A stretch of 64,000 nt of DNA, taken from assembly GCF_900167915.1 (NCBI RefSeq), contig NZ_FUYM01000004.1:476186-540185 (forward strand), given 5' to 3'. The translations under genes and the position numbers were made by a program. The stretch is from Rhizorhabdus histidinilytica (GTDB lineage Bacteria; Pseudomonadota; Alphaproteobacteria; Sphingomonadales; Sphingomonadaceae). This document shows, in pieces, positions 1 through 9,067 of the stretch. How positions within the stretch are numbered: position 1 is the stretch's first letter; each line of letters opens with the position of its first letter. The notes beneath the pieces are model-generated. The model was not told the origin of the DNA and did not search any database. It worked only from the letters and a program-made list of their open reading frames with translations.

Positions 1-2
1 CC

Positions 3-959
3 GAGGCCGGGCCGGTCCATGCGGTGCTCGACGCCGAACGCCCGGATTTCGTCGAGGCCTCGTCCCCCTGGCGCACGGCCTCGATCGTCGCCGGATGGCA
101 GGGCGCCGCACCGCGCGCGCTGGTGATGCACGCCGATCCGCTGGCGGCCTATGCCTATCGCTGGTTCGGTCCGATCGCCGAGCGGGCGACGATCGACCGC
201 CATTTCCAATGGTTCTGGAACCATCTGCGCCGCAATGCCCGCCGGTTCGACCGGGTGATCTGCGCCAATCACGGCTTCGCCGCCCGGCTTTCGGCGGGCG
301 GCGTCGCGCATGTGGCGACGGTGCCGCTGGGGATCGACGCCGGTATCTTCAGCCCCGTACATCGCGACGAGGCGTTGCGCGCCGACCTGCTCGCCCGCTG
401 CGGGCTCGGGCCCGACGCGCGGCTGCTGCTCGGGATCGGCCGGCACAGTCCGGAGAAGCGCTGGCCGATGGTGATCGACGCCTGCCAGCGCGCCAGCCTG
501 AAGCGCCCGATCGGGCTGGTGCTGGTCGGCGGCGGGCGCGACAGCGCGCGAATCCGTCGGCACATCGGCGGCAATCCGCACGTCCACCTGCTCGCCCCGG
601 TGCGCGACCGTATGTTGCTCGCCCGATTGATGGCGAGCGCCGACGCCCTGATCCACGGATGCGAGGCCGAGACCTATGGGCTTGCCGCCGCCGAAGCCGC
701 GGCATCGGGCCTGCCGCTGATCGTCCCCGCAGAAGGGGGGGCCGCCGATCTGCTCCTGGCCGGCCAGGGCGAGCGATACCGGCCGGCGAGCAGCCGGTCG
801 GCCGCCGCCGCGATCGATCGGTTGTTCGCCCGCGACATCGTCGGCCTCCACGCCGCGACCCGTGCCGCCGCAGGGCGGATCGCCACGATCGACGATCATT
901 TCGATCGGCTGATCGCCGACTATACGGGGCTGTCGACGACGGCCCGGATCGTCGCCTGA
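3..959 (+). CDS. GT4 glycosyltransferase, 5' end outside the window
   Basis: At least 318 residues of a GT-B-fold glycosyltransferase of the GT4 kind, which would transfer a sugar from a nucleotide donor during surface polysaccharide or glycolipid synthesis in the cytoplasm. The frame is open to the window edge; a GTG at 24 is a possible internal start, but the residues before it (EAGPVHAV) read as continuing protein, so I call it 5'-truncated. The C-terminal half has the donor-site features of the family: GIGRHSPEKRW (the G-R...KR loop) and CEAETYGLAAAEAAASGLP, a form of the E-x7-E motif. It ends 11 bases before a second GT4 gene and is probably co-transcribed with it. Donor and acceptor cannot be told from sequence. 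Confidence 0.85.
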   Translation, partial: EAGPVHAVLDAERPDFVEASSPWRTASIVAGWQGAAPRALVMHADPLAAYAYRWFGPIAERATIDRHFQWFWNHLRRNARRFDRVICANHGFAARLSAGGVAHVATVPLGIDAGIFSPVHRDEALRADLLARCGLGPDARLLLGIGRHSPEKRWPMVIDACQRASLKRPIGLVLVGGGRDSARIRRHIGGNPHVHLLAPVRDRMLLARLMASADALIHGCEAETYGLAAAEAAASGLPLIVPAEGGAADLLLAGQGERYRPASSRSAAAAIDRLFARDIVGLHAATRAAAGRIATIDDHFDRLIADYTGLSTTARIVA

Positions 960-970
960 GGGGAACGGCC

Positions 971-2101
971 ATGAGGCATCCGCCGACGCCATTCGCCCAG
1001 GCAACCCATATCGCGATCGTCATGCACGACTTCTCGAACGGCGGGACCGAACGGATCGCGATCCGCCTGGCCAACCGCTGGGCGCGGACGGGGCGCCGCG
1101 TATCGATCCTGTGCGGCACGGCCGAAGGGCCCGCCCGCGCGCTGGTCGATCCGGGGGTCGCGGTGATCGCGGTCTGGCCTGAGATCCAGCGGAGCCCCCT
1201 GTCGCGCTTCGCGCTGGGCCGCGCGCTCGCCGAATGCGTCGGGCTGCTCCGGCCGGACCTGCTGTTCGTCCCGGGCAATTTCCATATCCTGGTGATCGCG
1301 ACCCTGGCCCATATGCTGGGGCCCGATCGGCCGGCGATCATCTGCAAGCTCAGCAATCCGCTCCGCCGCCCCGGCCGGGCACGCCCGCTTCAATGGCTGT
1401 TCGAGAGGATCGTCCGGCGCATGACCGGTGCCGTCGACGGCTTCGTCGCGATGTCGGCGGCCCTGGCGGACGAGGCGCGGCAGGTGCTGCGGCGGCCCGA
1501 GGTGCGGCTGATCCCCGAACCCAATCTCGACGAAAGCTATCGCCCGCCGCGCGGTACCGGACAGCGCGACGGCCGCACCATCCTGTGCGCCGGCCGGCTG
1601 GCGCCGCAAAAGAATTTCGACCTGGCGGTCAAGGCTTTCGCCCGTGTCGACCCCGCCTTCGACGCCCGCCTGCTCATCCTGGGCGAAGGCGAGGCACGCC
1701 TGAAGCTGGAGATCCTCGTCGACCGGCTCTGCCTCAACGATCGCGTCCGGTTCGCCGGCCATGTTCCCGACATCCGTCCGGCCCTGGCGCGCGCCAGCCT
1801 GTTCCTGCTCAGTTCGCGCTATGAGGGCTATCCGGCGGTAGTCGTCGAGGCACTGGCCGCTGGCGTCCCCGTCGTCGCCACCGACTGCTCGCCTGCGATG
1901 GGGGAGATCATGGATGACCCCACCTTCGGCCAGGTCGTTCCCGCCGATCCCGCCCGGCTGGCCGAAGCGATGGAGAGCCTGCTGCTCGACCCCTGGCGGC
2001 GGGTCGATGCGAGCCGCCTTGTCGAGCGGCATCGCGCGGATGCGGTCGGCGATCGCTACCTGGCCTTCTTCGACGCCGCAGTACAGGCCCGCCGGGGTTG
2101 A
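971..2101 (+). CDS. GT4 family glycosyltransferase
   Basis: A complete 376-residue GT-B glycosyltransferase. The N-terminal domain opens with a Rossmann strand and glycine loop (HDFSNGGTERIAIRLANRW), as in many GT4 enzymes that add sugars to lipid-linked intermediates. The C-terminal domain has CAGRLAPQKNFDLAVKAF (the GRL..K.N donor-phosphate loop, around residues 200-220) and SSRYEGYPAVVVEALAAGVP (the E-x7-E motif, around 280-300). The ATG at 971 is preferred because it follows the upstream stop by 11 bases and begins the conserved domain. No membrane segment is visible, so it is probably cytosolic or peripheral. It pairs with the preceding GT4 gene, which suggests successive steps on one glycan. 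Confidence 0.9.
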   Translation: MRHPPTPFAQATHIAIVMHDFSNGGTERIAIRLANRWARTGRRVSILCGTAEGPARALVDPGVAVIAVWPEIQRSPLSRFALGRALAECVGLLRPDLLFVPGNFHILVIATLAHMLGPDRPAIICKLSNPLRRPGRARPLQWLFERIVRRMTGAVDGFVAMSAALADEARQVLRRPEVRLIPEPNLDESYRPPRGTGQRDGRTILCAGRLAPQKNFDLAVKAFARVDPAFDARLLILGEGEARLKLEILVDRLCLNDRVRFAGHVPDIRPALARASLFLLSSRYEGYPAVVVEALAAGVPVVATDCSPAMGEIMDDPTFGQVVPADPARLAEAMESLLLDPWRRVDASRLVERHRADAVGDRYLAFFDAAVQARRG

Positions 2102-2214
2102 AATTCACTTCCATCACCGGCGGTCGACCGGGCCCTCTTCACCAACGGACCCAGAAGGCCTGCGATATCAGGCCCAACACTGCAGCAGGTCGTCATATCG
2201 GTCGATTTCCGCTG

Positions 2215-3681
2215 CTAATCGCCATGGCTGGCATCGTCGCGCGCGTCAGGCACGGACAGATCCGCAGCACGCCCGAACCATGGCCGGGCTTCTTCGAGTT
2301 GGGCCGCCAGCGCGAAGATCGTCTCCTCGTCGCCGAAGCGGGCGGCGAATTGCGATCCGACCGGAATGCCCTGCTCAGTCCAATAGAGCGGGATCGAGGC
2401 GGCCGGCTGGCCCGTCACATTGTGAATCTGGGTAAAGGCCACCGACGCGGCCAGCGCGGCATCGAGTTGATCCTGATCGGGATTGGACGGATCGAGCACA
2501 CCGATCTGCGGCGCGACCTGCGCGGTCGTCGGCGACAGCACCAGGTCGAACGCGTCGGACTGGGCGCGGAACAGGCGTGACACCTCGGTCATGCTCTCCA
2601 GCCCGGCGATGAAGTCGCCGGCGCTCGCCCGCCGCGCGCCGTCGACCAGCCGCGCGACGTAGGTTTCGAGCTCTTCCATCCGCACCGGCCGGCCGGTCGC
2701 GCGGGCATGCTGGTCGAGGCTGTGCATCACCAGCATCGGCCAGACGACGAAATATATCTCGCGCAGCCGGCCATGATCGAAGCGCAGGTCCGCCTCGATC
2801 ACCTCATGGCCGAGCTTCTCGCACAGCCTGGCGGTCTCCTCGATCGCGCGGATGCAATCGGCGTCGACCGGCGTATCGTCGAAGGCGCGGCGCTGCAGCG
2901 CGATGCGCAACCGCTTCGGCCGGGTCCGCGTCGCGGCGAGAAAGCCCCGGCGGGGCGGCGGAGCGGCATAAGGCGCGCCGGTGTCGGGCCCGTGCGTCAC
3001 GTCCAGCAGCAGCGCGCTGTCGCGCACGGAGCGGCTGAGCACATGGGTTGTCGAGAAGCCGAGGAAGGCGCCATGGGCGGGCCCCGCCGGCACCCGGGCG
3101 CGGGTCGGCTTGATCCCGAACAGACCCGAGAAGGAGGCCGGGATGCGGATTGAGCCGCCGGCGTCGCCGCCCTGCGCGGCGGGCACGACCCCCGCCGCGA
3201 CGGCCGCCGCCGCCCCGCCCGAGGAGCCCCCCGCCGTCCGCGACAGGTCCCAGGGATTCCGCGTCGGCCCGAACAGGCGGGATTCCGCGCTCGCCGCATA
3301 GCCGAACTCGGGCGTCGTGGTGCGGCCGAACAGAACCAGCCCTGCTGCCAGATAGCGCTTCACCACCTCGCTGTCGAAGCTCGACACCTGATCGCGCATC
3401 ACCAGGCTGCCGCTGGTCATCGGCCAGCCGCGTCGATGGGTGGTGATGTCCTTCAACAGGAAGGGAACGCCAGCGAGCGGCGCCGACAAGGCGGCAGCCG
3501 CCGCGTCTACACGGCCGGCCTCGTACATCGGGTGGCAGATCGCGTTGAGCACCGGATTGACCGCTTCGGCCCGGGCGATCGCGGTTTCGAGCAGCTCGGC
3601 CGGCGTCACCTGGCCCGATCGGACGAGCTCCGCCATGGCGACGGCATCGAGCCCGCGATATTCGGAAAAGGAAAGGGCCAT
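2215..3681 (-). CDS. Amidase signature family hydrolase
   Basis: A 488-residue amidase-signature enzyme, the usual length for the family. The Ser-cisSer-Lys triad is readable: Lys77 in GVPFLLKDI, the cis-Ser in the GGSSGG loop (153-154) and nucleophile Ser177 in GGDAGGSIRIP. These enzymes hydrolyse carboxamides to acid and ammonia or amine. The sequence around residues 170-230 resembles the 6-aminohexanoate-cyclic-dimer hydrolase branch, so a small amide or lactam is a reasonable substrate guess. The start at 3681 is chosen over an in-frame upstream GTG/ATG region because MALSFSEYRGLDA begins the conserved N-terminal helix. It is divergent from a TetR regulator, with a 23-base palindrome between them, so it is probably that regulator's target. 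Confidence 0.9.
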   Translation of the reverse strand: MALSFSEYRGLDAVAMAELVRSGQVTPAELLETAIARAEAVNPVLNAICHPMYEAGRVDAAAAALSAPLAGVPFLLKDITTHRRGWPMTSGSLVMRDQVSSFDSEVVKRYLAAGLVLFGRTTTPEFGYAASAESRLFGPTRNPWDLSRTAGGSSGGAAAAVAAGVVPAAQGGDAGGSIRIPASFSGLFGIKPTRARVPAGPAHGAFLGFSTTHVLSRSVRDSALLLDVTHGPDTGAPYAAPPPRRGFLAATRTRPKRLRIALQRRAFDDTPVDADCIRAIEETARLCEKLGHEVIEADLRFDHGRLREIYFVVWPMLVMHSLDQHARATGRPVRMEELETYVARLVDGARRASAGDFIAGLESMTEVSRLFRAQSDAFDLVLSPTTAQVAPQIGVLDPSNPDQDQLDAALAASVAFTQIHNVTGQPAASIPLYWTEQGIPVGSQFAARFGDEETIFALAAQLEEARPWFGRAADLSVPDARDDASHGD

Positions 3682-3784
3682 GCGCGCTCTGTTCGTGAGG
3701 ATCGACAGGAATCGACGCAGGACTATCAGCCCCGCCGATCGTGGGGCAGGTGCGAATTGGCCACTTTGAGCCTCGTCTGCATGA

Positions 3785-3807
3785 CCGGCGATTGCTAGTC
3801 TCGCCGG
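3785..3807. promoter_or_regulatory. Palindromic operator candidate between amidase and TetR gene
   Basis: CCGGCGA and TCGCCGG form perfect 7-base arms around a 9-base spacer. The palindrome lies in the 151-base divergent gap, 26 bases upstream of the TetR start. Size, symmetry and position fit a TetR-type operator that would control both directions. Chance occurrence of G+C-rich arms is possible in this genome. Confidence 0.45.
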
Positions 3808-3832
3808 CCGGAACATCGTCGGGAGATTTGCA

Positions 3833-4567
3833 TTGCCGCTGGATTCTTGGGCTGGAAGAGGGATCGTCTACGATCCGGCGGTCGCTGCCAGGCTGCTGAA
3901 GCGCAAGGACAGCGAGCGCGAGAAATCGCGCAACAAGAAGATCAGCGACATATTGGCGGTGGCGGTCAACATCTTCGCCCAGGAAGGCATCAGCGGCTTC
4001 TCGATCCGCCGCATCGCATCCGAGGCCGGCATCTCGCTCAGCACGCTCCAGCATTATTTCGGCACGCGCGACAATCTGCTGGTGCTGACGATCAATTCGC
4101 TGCTGGCCGGCTATATCGCCGACTATACCGACATCAGCCGCGACACCCGCCTGTCCCCGCGCGAGCGGATGGTGAAGGTGATCGACGATCTGCTGCAGGT
4201 CATCTCCAACCCGCTGATTTGCGCCTTCTACGTCAATCTCTGGCCGACCGCGACGAAGGCCGACCCGGTCGCTGACATCGTCCGCGAAAGCTACACCCAA
4301 TATTATGAGGCGCTGACCACGATCATCTCGGGCATGCGGCCCGAACTGTCGCTGGAGAAAGCGTCGACGCTGAGCTGCCTGATCGGCTCGCAGATCGACG
4401 GCTTGGTCGTCACCCGCCTGATCGCGCCGCACGGCTTGCCCGACTGGGAGGTCATCGTCGATCGTTCGAAGGCAGCATGGCTGGCGATCATCGACGATTT
4501 CGATGCGCAGGAGGTCGCACCGGCCCCGGCCAGGAAGCCGGCGCGCAGGCCCCGCGCCAAGGACTAG
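3833..4567 (+). CDS. TetR family transcriptional regulator
   Basis: A 244-residue TetR-type repressor. The helix-turn-helix is at about residues 37-80: ILAVAVNIFAQEGISGFSIR, then the recognition segment ASEAGISLSTLQHYFGTRDN, ending in the conserved YF..RDNLL. The C-terminal ligand domain is all-helical and unlike any named subfamily I can place; the last 15 residues are a basic Pro/Ala/Arg tail (APARKPARRPRAKD), which is unusual. Translation probably begins at TTG 3833, with GGGAGA seven bases upstream. The gene is divergent from the amidase and is followed 169 bases later by an aminotransferase on the same strand. It may regulate either; a palindrome in the gap to the amidase supports that neighbour. 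Confidence 0.85.
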   Translation: MPLDSWAGRGIVYDPAVAARLLKRKDSEREKSRNKKISDILAVAVNIFAQEGISGFSIRRIASEAGISLSTLQHYFGTRDNLLVLTINSLLAGYIADYTDISRDTRLSPRERMVKVIDDLLQVISNPLICAFYVNLWPTATKADPVADIVRESYTQYYEALTTIISGMRPELSLEKASTLSCLIGSQIDGLVVTRLIAPHGLPDWEVIVDRSKAAWLAIIDDFDAQEVAPAPARKPARRPRAKD

Positions 4568-4736
4568 GCGCGCACCGCCCGTCGGACGCCGGGGCGGACC
4601 ATCGACCGACCATCACGATATGGCCAGTTCCAACCTTGGGAAGCCGTCGCTTTCCACCGATGGATCATGCCGTGATCGATCCGGGGGCAAGCCTGGGCGA
4701 CGCGCCTTTCTTTCCTCCATCAAAGATCGAAGGACC

Positions 4737-6041
4737 ATGTCGAAGCCCTTGACCTCATCGAATGACACCCTCTGGGACCGACGGTTGGCGGCGGTTCCGC
4801 ACGGCGTCGCCACCGCTGCACCGATCTTCGCCGCCCGCGCGGAGAATGCGGAGATCTGGGACGTCGAAGGGCGGCGCTACATCGACTTCGCGTCCGGCAT
4901 CGCGGTGCTCAACGTCGGCCATCGCCATCCGAGGATCATCGCCGCGGTCGAGGAGCAGCTCGGCCGCTTCACCCATACCGCCTTCCAGGTCGTCGGCTAT
5001 GAGCCCTATGTCCGGCTGGCCGAGCGGCTGAACGCGCTGGCGCCAGTGGTCGGCCCCGCGAAGACGATCTTCTTCACCACCGGCGCGGAAGCAACCGAGA
5101 ATGCAGTGAAGATCGCCCGCTACGCCAGCGGCCGCAGCGCGGTGATCGCCTTCGTCAACGGCTTTCACGGCCGCACCCTGCTCGCCTCGGCCATGACAGG
5201 GAAAGTCCTGCCCTACAAGAAGGGCTTCGGCCCGCTCCCCGGCGATATCTACCATATCCCCTTTCCCAGCGAGGCGCACGGCGTCACGGTCGAGCACAGT
5301 CTCGCCGCGCTCGCCAACATCCTCAGCTCGGACGTCGAGGCGGCCAATGTCGCCGCGATCATCCTCGAACCCGTGCAGGGCGAAGGCGGCTTCCACGTCG
5401 CGCCGTTCACATTCCTGCGCGCGCTGCGCAGCCTGTGCGACGAGCATGGCATCGCACTGATCGCCGACGAGGTGCAGACCGGCATCGGCCGTACCGGCAA
5501 GCTGTTCGCGGTCGAACATGCCGGGGTGCGGCCCGACCTGATCACCGTCGCCAAGTCGCTCGGCGGCGGCTTCCCGCTGTCGGCCGTCGTCGGCAACGCC
5601 GCACTGATCGACCGGGTGCCGCCCGGCGGCCTGGGCGGCACCTATGCCGGCTCGCCGATCGCCTGTGCCGCCGGCCTCGCCGTGCTCGACGTGATCGAGC
5701 AGGACGGACTCTGCGACCGTGCCGAGCGGATGGGACGACGGATCACCGAGCGATTGGGTGCCATCGCCGCCCGCCGCGAGCTGCCGATCGGCATGCCGCG
5801 CGGCCTCGGCGCGATGATCGCGTTCGATATCCGCGCCGGATTGGAGGACCTTCGGCCCGACGGCGGGGCTGCGAAGCGGGTCTGTGTCCGTGCGCTGGAA
5901 CTCGGCCTGATCCTGCTGACCTGCGGCCAGCATGGCGAGGCGATCCGCCTGCTGGCGCCGCTGACCGCGTCCGATGCCGTGCTCGACGAAGGGCTCGACA
6001 TCCTCGCACGGGCGCTGGCCGATACGCTGGGCACCGCATGA
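4737..6041 (+). CDS. Class III aminotransferase, 4-aminobutyrate type
   Basis: A 434-residue PLP fold-type I aminotransferase of class III. The PLP lysine is Lys273 in ITVAKSLGGGFPLSAVVG, preceded by LIADEVQTGIGRTGKLF, where Asp244 would hold the pyridine nitrogen. GAEATENAVKIAR (116-128) is the phosphate loop. Length and motifs are those of GabT and its relatives, which move the terminal amino group of 4-aminobutyrate or another omega-amino acid to 2-oxoglutarate, giving a semialdehyde. A succinate-semialdehyde-type dehydrogenase lies at 14704-16137, but not in the same operon. The ATG at 4737 starts the conserved region; the same frame is open further upstream, but that part is low-complexity Arg/Pro and not protein-like. 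Exact substrate is uncertain. Confidence 0.88.
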   Translation: MSKPLTSSNDTLWDRRLAAVPHGVATAAPIFAARAENAEIWDVEGRRYIDFASGIAVLNVGHRHPRIIAAVEEQLGRFTHTAFQVVGYEPYVRLAERLNALAPVVGPAKTIFFTTGAEATENAVKIARYASGRSAVIAFVNGFHGRTLLASAMTGKVLPYKKGFGPLPGDIYHIPFPSEAHGVTVEHSLAALANILSSDVEAANVAAIILEPVQGEGGFHVAPFTFLRALRSLCDEHGIALIADEVQTGIGRTGKLFAVEHAGVRPDLITVAKSLGGGFPLSAVVGNAALIDRVPPGGLGGTYAGSPIACAAGLAVLDVIEQDGLCDRAERMGRRITERLGAIAARRELPIGMPRGLGAMIAFDIRAGLEDLRPDGGAAKRVCVRALELGLILLTCGQHGEAIRLLAPLTASDAVLDEGLDILARALADTLGTA

Positions 6042-6082
6042 CGGGCTGGCGCGGCGCGCGGACGGATTGACCGGAGCGGCGA

Positions 6083-7039
6083 ATGGACCGCAGGAAATTC
6101 CTTCCGCCCTTCGCTGCCCTGCGCGCCTTCGAAGCGGTCGGGCGGCTACGCGGCGTCCGCAAGGCGGCCGAGACGCTGATGGTCGATCATGCGATCGTCA
6201 GCCGCCACGTCCGCGCGCTCGAGGCCTGGACCGGCGTCACCCTGCTCGACCGATCGCGCGGCGCCGGCATGCTGACCGAACAGGGCGCCGCCTATCATAC
6301 CCGGATCACCGCCGCGTTCGCCGAGATCGCGAACGCCACCGCGGACCTGATGCATGTGCCCGACACACGGCTACTGCGGCTGTGGTGCGTGCCGGGCTTC
6401 GCGTCGCGCTGGCTGATGCCCCGGCTCGATCGTTTCCATAAGCGCCATCCCGACATTGAGCTGGAGGTCCGGCCGAGCGACCGGCCGCCCGACTTCGCCG
6501 CTGACGAGGCGGACGTCGACATCCGCTATGTTCGCGACGGATCGCCGGCCCGGCAGGACCGGATCCGGCGGATCGAGTTGGCACGCCCCGCCGTCTACCC
6601 TGTGATCAGCCCATCCTTTCCGCTGGGCGGGGGCAGGCTGTTCGGCCCGCTCGACCTGCTGCGCGCGCCGCTGCTGCACGAGGAGGGCGATGGCGAATGG
6701 CGCGCCTGGCTGGCCGCGCAGGGCGTCACGGTGCCCAGCCAGTTGCCGGGCGTCCGGCTGTGGCACGCCCATGTCTGCATCGATGCCGCACGCCAGGGAC
6801 AGGGCGTCGCGCTGGGCAACGACTTCCTCGTCGCAGCGGAGCTCGACACAGGCGCGCTCCGTCGGCTGGAACCGGCCGAGGCCGCTTTCCGGCCGGCGAT
6901 CCTCGGCAGCTATGCACTGATGGCGCGAGAGGACCGCTGGTCGGCCGATCCGGTCGCCAAGTTCCGGCGCTGGCTGCGCGCCGCGATCCGCAACGACATG
7001 CCGCCCGCCCCGGACGAAGCCGGGGCGCACGCCGACTGA
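6083..7039 (+). CDS. LysR family regulator, GcvA-like
   Basis: A 318-residue LysR-type regulator. The winged helix-turn-helix occupies residues 6-65 (PPFAALRAFEAVGRLRGVRK, then VDHAIVSRHVRALEAWTGV). The rest is a periplasmic-binding-protein-like effector domain. The opening FLPPFAALRAFEAVGR is typical of the GcvA-like branch, which often controls amino-acid or amidase/transport genes. Its stop codon touches the stop of the convergent CoA-transferase gene. It follows the aminotransferase by 41 bases on the same strand and could be co-transcribed with it, so that gene is one candidate target and the minus-strand CoA-transferase/GST operon the other. Confidence 0.88.
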   Translation: MDRRKFLPPFAALRAFEAVGRLRGVRKAAETLMVDHAIVSRHVRALEAWTGVTLLDRSRGAGMLTEQGAAYHTRITAAFAEIANATADLMHVPDTRLLRLWCVPGFASRWLMPRLDRFHKRHPDIELEVRPSDRPPDFAADEADVDIRYVRDGSPARQDRIRRIELARPAVYPVISPSFPLGGGRLFGPLDLLRAPLLHEEGDGEWRAWLAAQGVTVPSQLPGVRLWHAHVCIDAARQGQGVALGNDFLVAAELDTGALRRLEPAEAAFRPAILGSYALMAREDRWSADPVAKFRRWLRAAIRNDMPPAPDEAGAHAD

Positions 7040-7675
7040 TCAGACGAACCGCGCACTCGTCCGCGCGCGAAGCTCCTCCAGCCCGATGCCGGGCGCGGTT
7101 TCCAGCAGCCTGAAGGGCGAATGCCGGTCGGATCGCGCGAACACCGCCAGGTTGGTGATCAGCATGTCGACCACATTCGCCCCGGTCAGCGGCAGGGTAC
7201 AGTGATCGCGGAACTTCGGCGCGCCGTCCTTGGAGACGTGCTCCATCAGCACGATCACGCGGCGGACGCCGGCGACCAGGTCCATTGCCCCGCCCGGCCC
7301 CTTCACCAGCTTGCCGGGGATCGTCCAGTTGGCGAGGTCGCCATCCTCGGATACCTCCATCGCGCCCAGCACCGATGCGTCGATATGGCCGCCGCGGACC
7401 ATCGCGAAGCTCTCCGCCGACGAGACGTAGCTCGTCCGGTCGAGCTCGGTGATCGTCTCCTTGCCGGCGTTGATCAGGTCGGCGTCGGCCTCGCCCGCCA
7501 GCGGGAAGGGTCCCAGCCCCAATATGCCGTTCTCCGAATGGAGCATGAGGTCGACGCCTGCCGGGATGTGGTTGGCGACCAGCGTCGGGATACCAATGCC
7601 CAGGTTGACGTAGAAGCCGTCCTCCAGCTCGCGCGCGGCACGCGCCGCCATCTGGTCGCGGGTCCAGCCCGTCAT
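7040..7675 (-). CDS. 3-oxoacid CoA-transferase, subunit B
   Basis: A 211-residue beta subunit of a class I CoA-transferase, which moves CoA from succinyl-CoA or acetyl-CoA to a 3-oxoacid or similar acid. The catalytic glutamate is Glu48 in [11 protein letters not shown], and [13 protein letters not shown] precedes it as usual. The start at 7675 (GTCATG in complement) overlaps the last four bases of subunit A in an ATGA junction, a sign of translational coupling. The protein is the last gene of a minus-strand operon GST / GST / subunit A / subunit B. The acid activated is unknown; acetoacetate, 3-oxoadipate or a degradation product of the GST substrate are all possible. Confidence 0.93.
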   Translation of the reverse strand: MTGWTRDQMAARAARELEDGFYVNLGIGIPTLVANHIPAGVDLMLHSENGILGLGPFPLAGEADADLINAGKETITELDRTSYVSSAESFAMVRGGHIDASVLGAMEVSEDGDLANWTIPGKLVKGPGGAMDLVAGVRRVIVLMEHVSKDGAPKFRDHCTLPLTGANVVDMLITNLAVFARSDRHSPFRLLETAPGIGLEELRARTSARFV

Positions 7676-8379
7676 GCCGCTTCCTCCCGCACGGTCAGCC
7701 GTTCGATGCGCTTCTCGTTGCTCGTCGCCAGGATCAGGCGATCGACATAGATGCCGGGCGTGTGGATCCGGTCCGCCCCGATCTCGCCAGGGCCGACCAG
7801 TTCCTCGACTTCGGCGACCGTCACCCGGCCGCAGGTGGCGACCACCGGATTGAAGTTGCGCGCGGACTTGCGGAACAACAGGTTGCCGTGCGGATCGCCC
7901 TTCCACGCCTTGACCAGCGCGACATCGGCCCGCAGCCCGCTTTCGAGCAGATAGGCCGTGTCGCCGAACATCCGCACCTCCTTGCCTTCAGCGATCAACG
8001 TGCCGACGCCGGTGCGCGTGTAGAAACCGGGAATGCCCGCTCCCCCCGCGCGGATGCGCTCGGCCAGCGTCCCTTGCGGACAGAACTCCACCTCGACCTC
8101 CCCGGCCAGATATTGCCGCTCGAACTCGCGGTTGCCGCCCATGAAGGAGCTGATCATCTTCGCGACCTGCCGCGTCTGCAGCAGCTTGCCGAGACCGAAA
8201 TCCTCGATCCCGGCATTGTTGGAGATGATGGTGAGCCGCCCGACCGCGCTGCGCCGCACCTCGTCGATCAGCGTCTCCGGTATGCCGCACAGGCCGAAGC
8301 CCCCGGCCGCGATGGTGATGCCGTCGCGGAGCAGCCCGTCGAGCGCGGAGCGCGCGTCCTCATATATCTTCCGTGCCAT
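7672..8379 (-). CDS. 3-oxoacid CoA-transferase, subunit A
   Basis: A 235-residue alpha subunit matching subunit B next to it. The family glycine-rich motif appears as [20 protein letters not shown] (residues about 22-41), followed by [16 protein letters not shown]. The C-terminal part ([20 protein letters not shown]) is the conserved end of SctA/PcaI/ScoA-type subunits. The ATG at 8379 begins the usual N-terminus MARKIYEDA; a longer in-frame reading from 8418 would run into the stop region of the upstream GST gene. It lies two bases after that GST stop and overlaps subunit B by four bases, so all are one transcript. Confidence 0.93.
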   Translation of the reverse strand: MARKIYEDARSALDGLLRDGITIAAGGFGLCGIPETLIDEVRRSAVGRLTIISNNAGIEDFGLGKLLQTRQVAKMISSFMGGNREFERQYLAGEVEVEFCPQGTLAERIRAGGAGIPGFYTRTGVGTLIAEGKEVRMFGDTAYLLESGLRADVALVKAWKGDPHGNLLFRKSARNFNPVVATCGRVTVAEVEELVGPGEIGADRIHTPGIYVDRLILATSNEKRIERLTVREEAA

Positions 8380-8381
8380 CG

Positions 8382-9065
8382 TTACACCATCGCCTCGTGC
8401 AGGACGGCAGCGGACCACCAGCGCCCCTGCAACCGCTCGCGCTGCGCTTCGGTTATATGGGCAAAGCCCGCCTCGCGCCCGCGCGCCACCGCCGGCCGCG
8501 CCGACATCGCCGCGAACCAGCGCGCGAGATTGGCGAAGCGTTCGACCAGCCGCCCGTTGAACCAGACCCAGCCCCAGCAGGCGATGTCGGCGATCGAATA
8601 GTCGCCGGCGATCCAGTCGCGATCGGCCAGCCGCCGGTCGAGCACGCCATAGAGCCGTTCCGTCTCCCGCACGAAACGGGTGGCGCCCAGCGCCGCGCCG
8701 GGGCCTTCGGCGCTTAGGAAATGATGCGCCTGCCCCGAACTGGGGCCGAGTGCGCCGACCTGCCAGAACAGCCAGCCCAGCACGTCCGACCGGGCGGCGC
8801 CCGACGCCGGCAGGAACCGGCCCGTCTTCTCTGCGAGATGGACCAGGATCGCGCCGGATTCGAAGATCGCGACCGGCCCGCCCGCTCCGTCATGGTCGAC
8901 GATGGCGGGTACCTTGCCATTGGGGCTGATCGCCAGGAAGGCGGGGTCGAACTGCTCGCCCTTGCCGATGTCGACCGGCAGGACGCGATAGGGCAGCCCG
9001 CATTCCTCGAGCATGATGCTGACCTTCCACGTATTGGGGGAAGGCGTGGTGTAGAGATCGATCAT
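8382..9065 (-). CDS. Glutathione S-transferase
   Basis: A 227-residue cytosolic glutathione transferase. The N-terminal thioredoxin-fold domain (1-85) starts MIDLYTTPSPNTWKVSIMLE, with the Thr/Asn pair of YfcG/YghU-type (Nu class) enzymes, and the cis-Pro glutathione-binding segment GKVPAIVDHD, then ESGAILVHLAE with the Ser that contacts the gamma-glutamyl group. The helical C-terminal domain has DWIAGDYSIADIACWGW, the N-capping box of the family. The ATG at 9065 starts the domain; it is two bases after the upstream GST-like gene. Beside CoA-transferase genes it may remove glutathione from, or attach it to, a catabolic intermediate, as GSTs do in sphingomonad aryl-ether pathways, but that is inference. 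Confidence 0.92.
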   Translation of the reverse strand: MIDLYTTPSPNTWKVSIMLEECGLPYRVLPVDIGKGEQFDPAFLAISPNGKVPAIVDHDGAGGPVAIFESGAILVHLAEKTGRFLPASGAARSDVLGWLFWQVGALGPSSGQAHHFLSAEGPGAALGATRFVRETERLYGVLDRRLADRDWIAGDYSIADIACWGWVWFNGRLVERFANLARWFAAMSARPAVARGREAGFAHITEAQRERLQGRWWSAAVLHEAMV

Positions 9066-9067
9066 CG

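Noticed and set aside
3682..3816. N-terminal extension of the first amidase
   Set aside because: The 45 extra residues have no similarity to amidases, and the ATG at 3681 begins the conserved domain.
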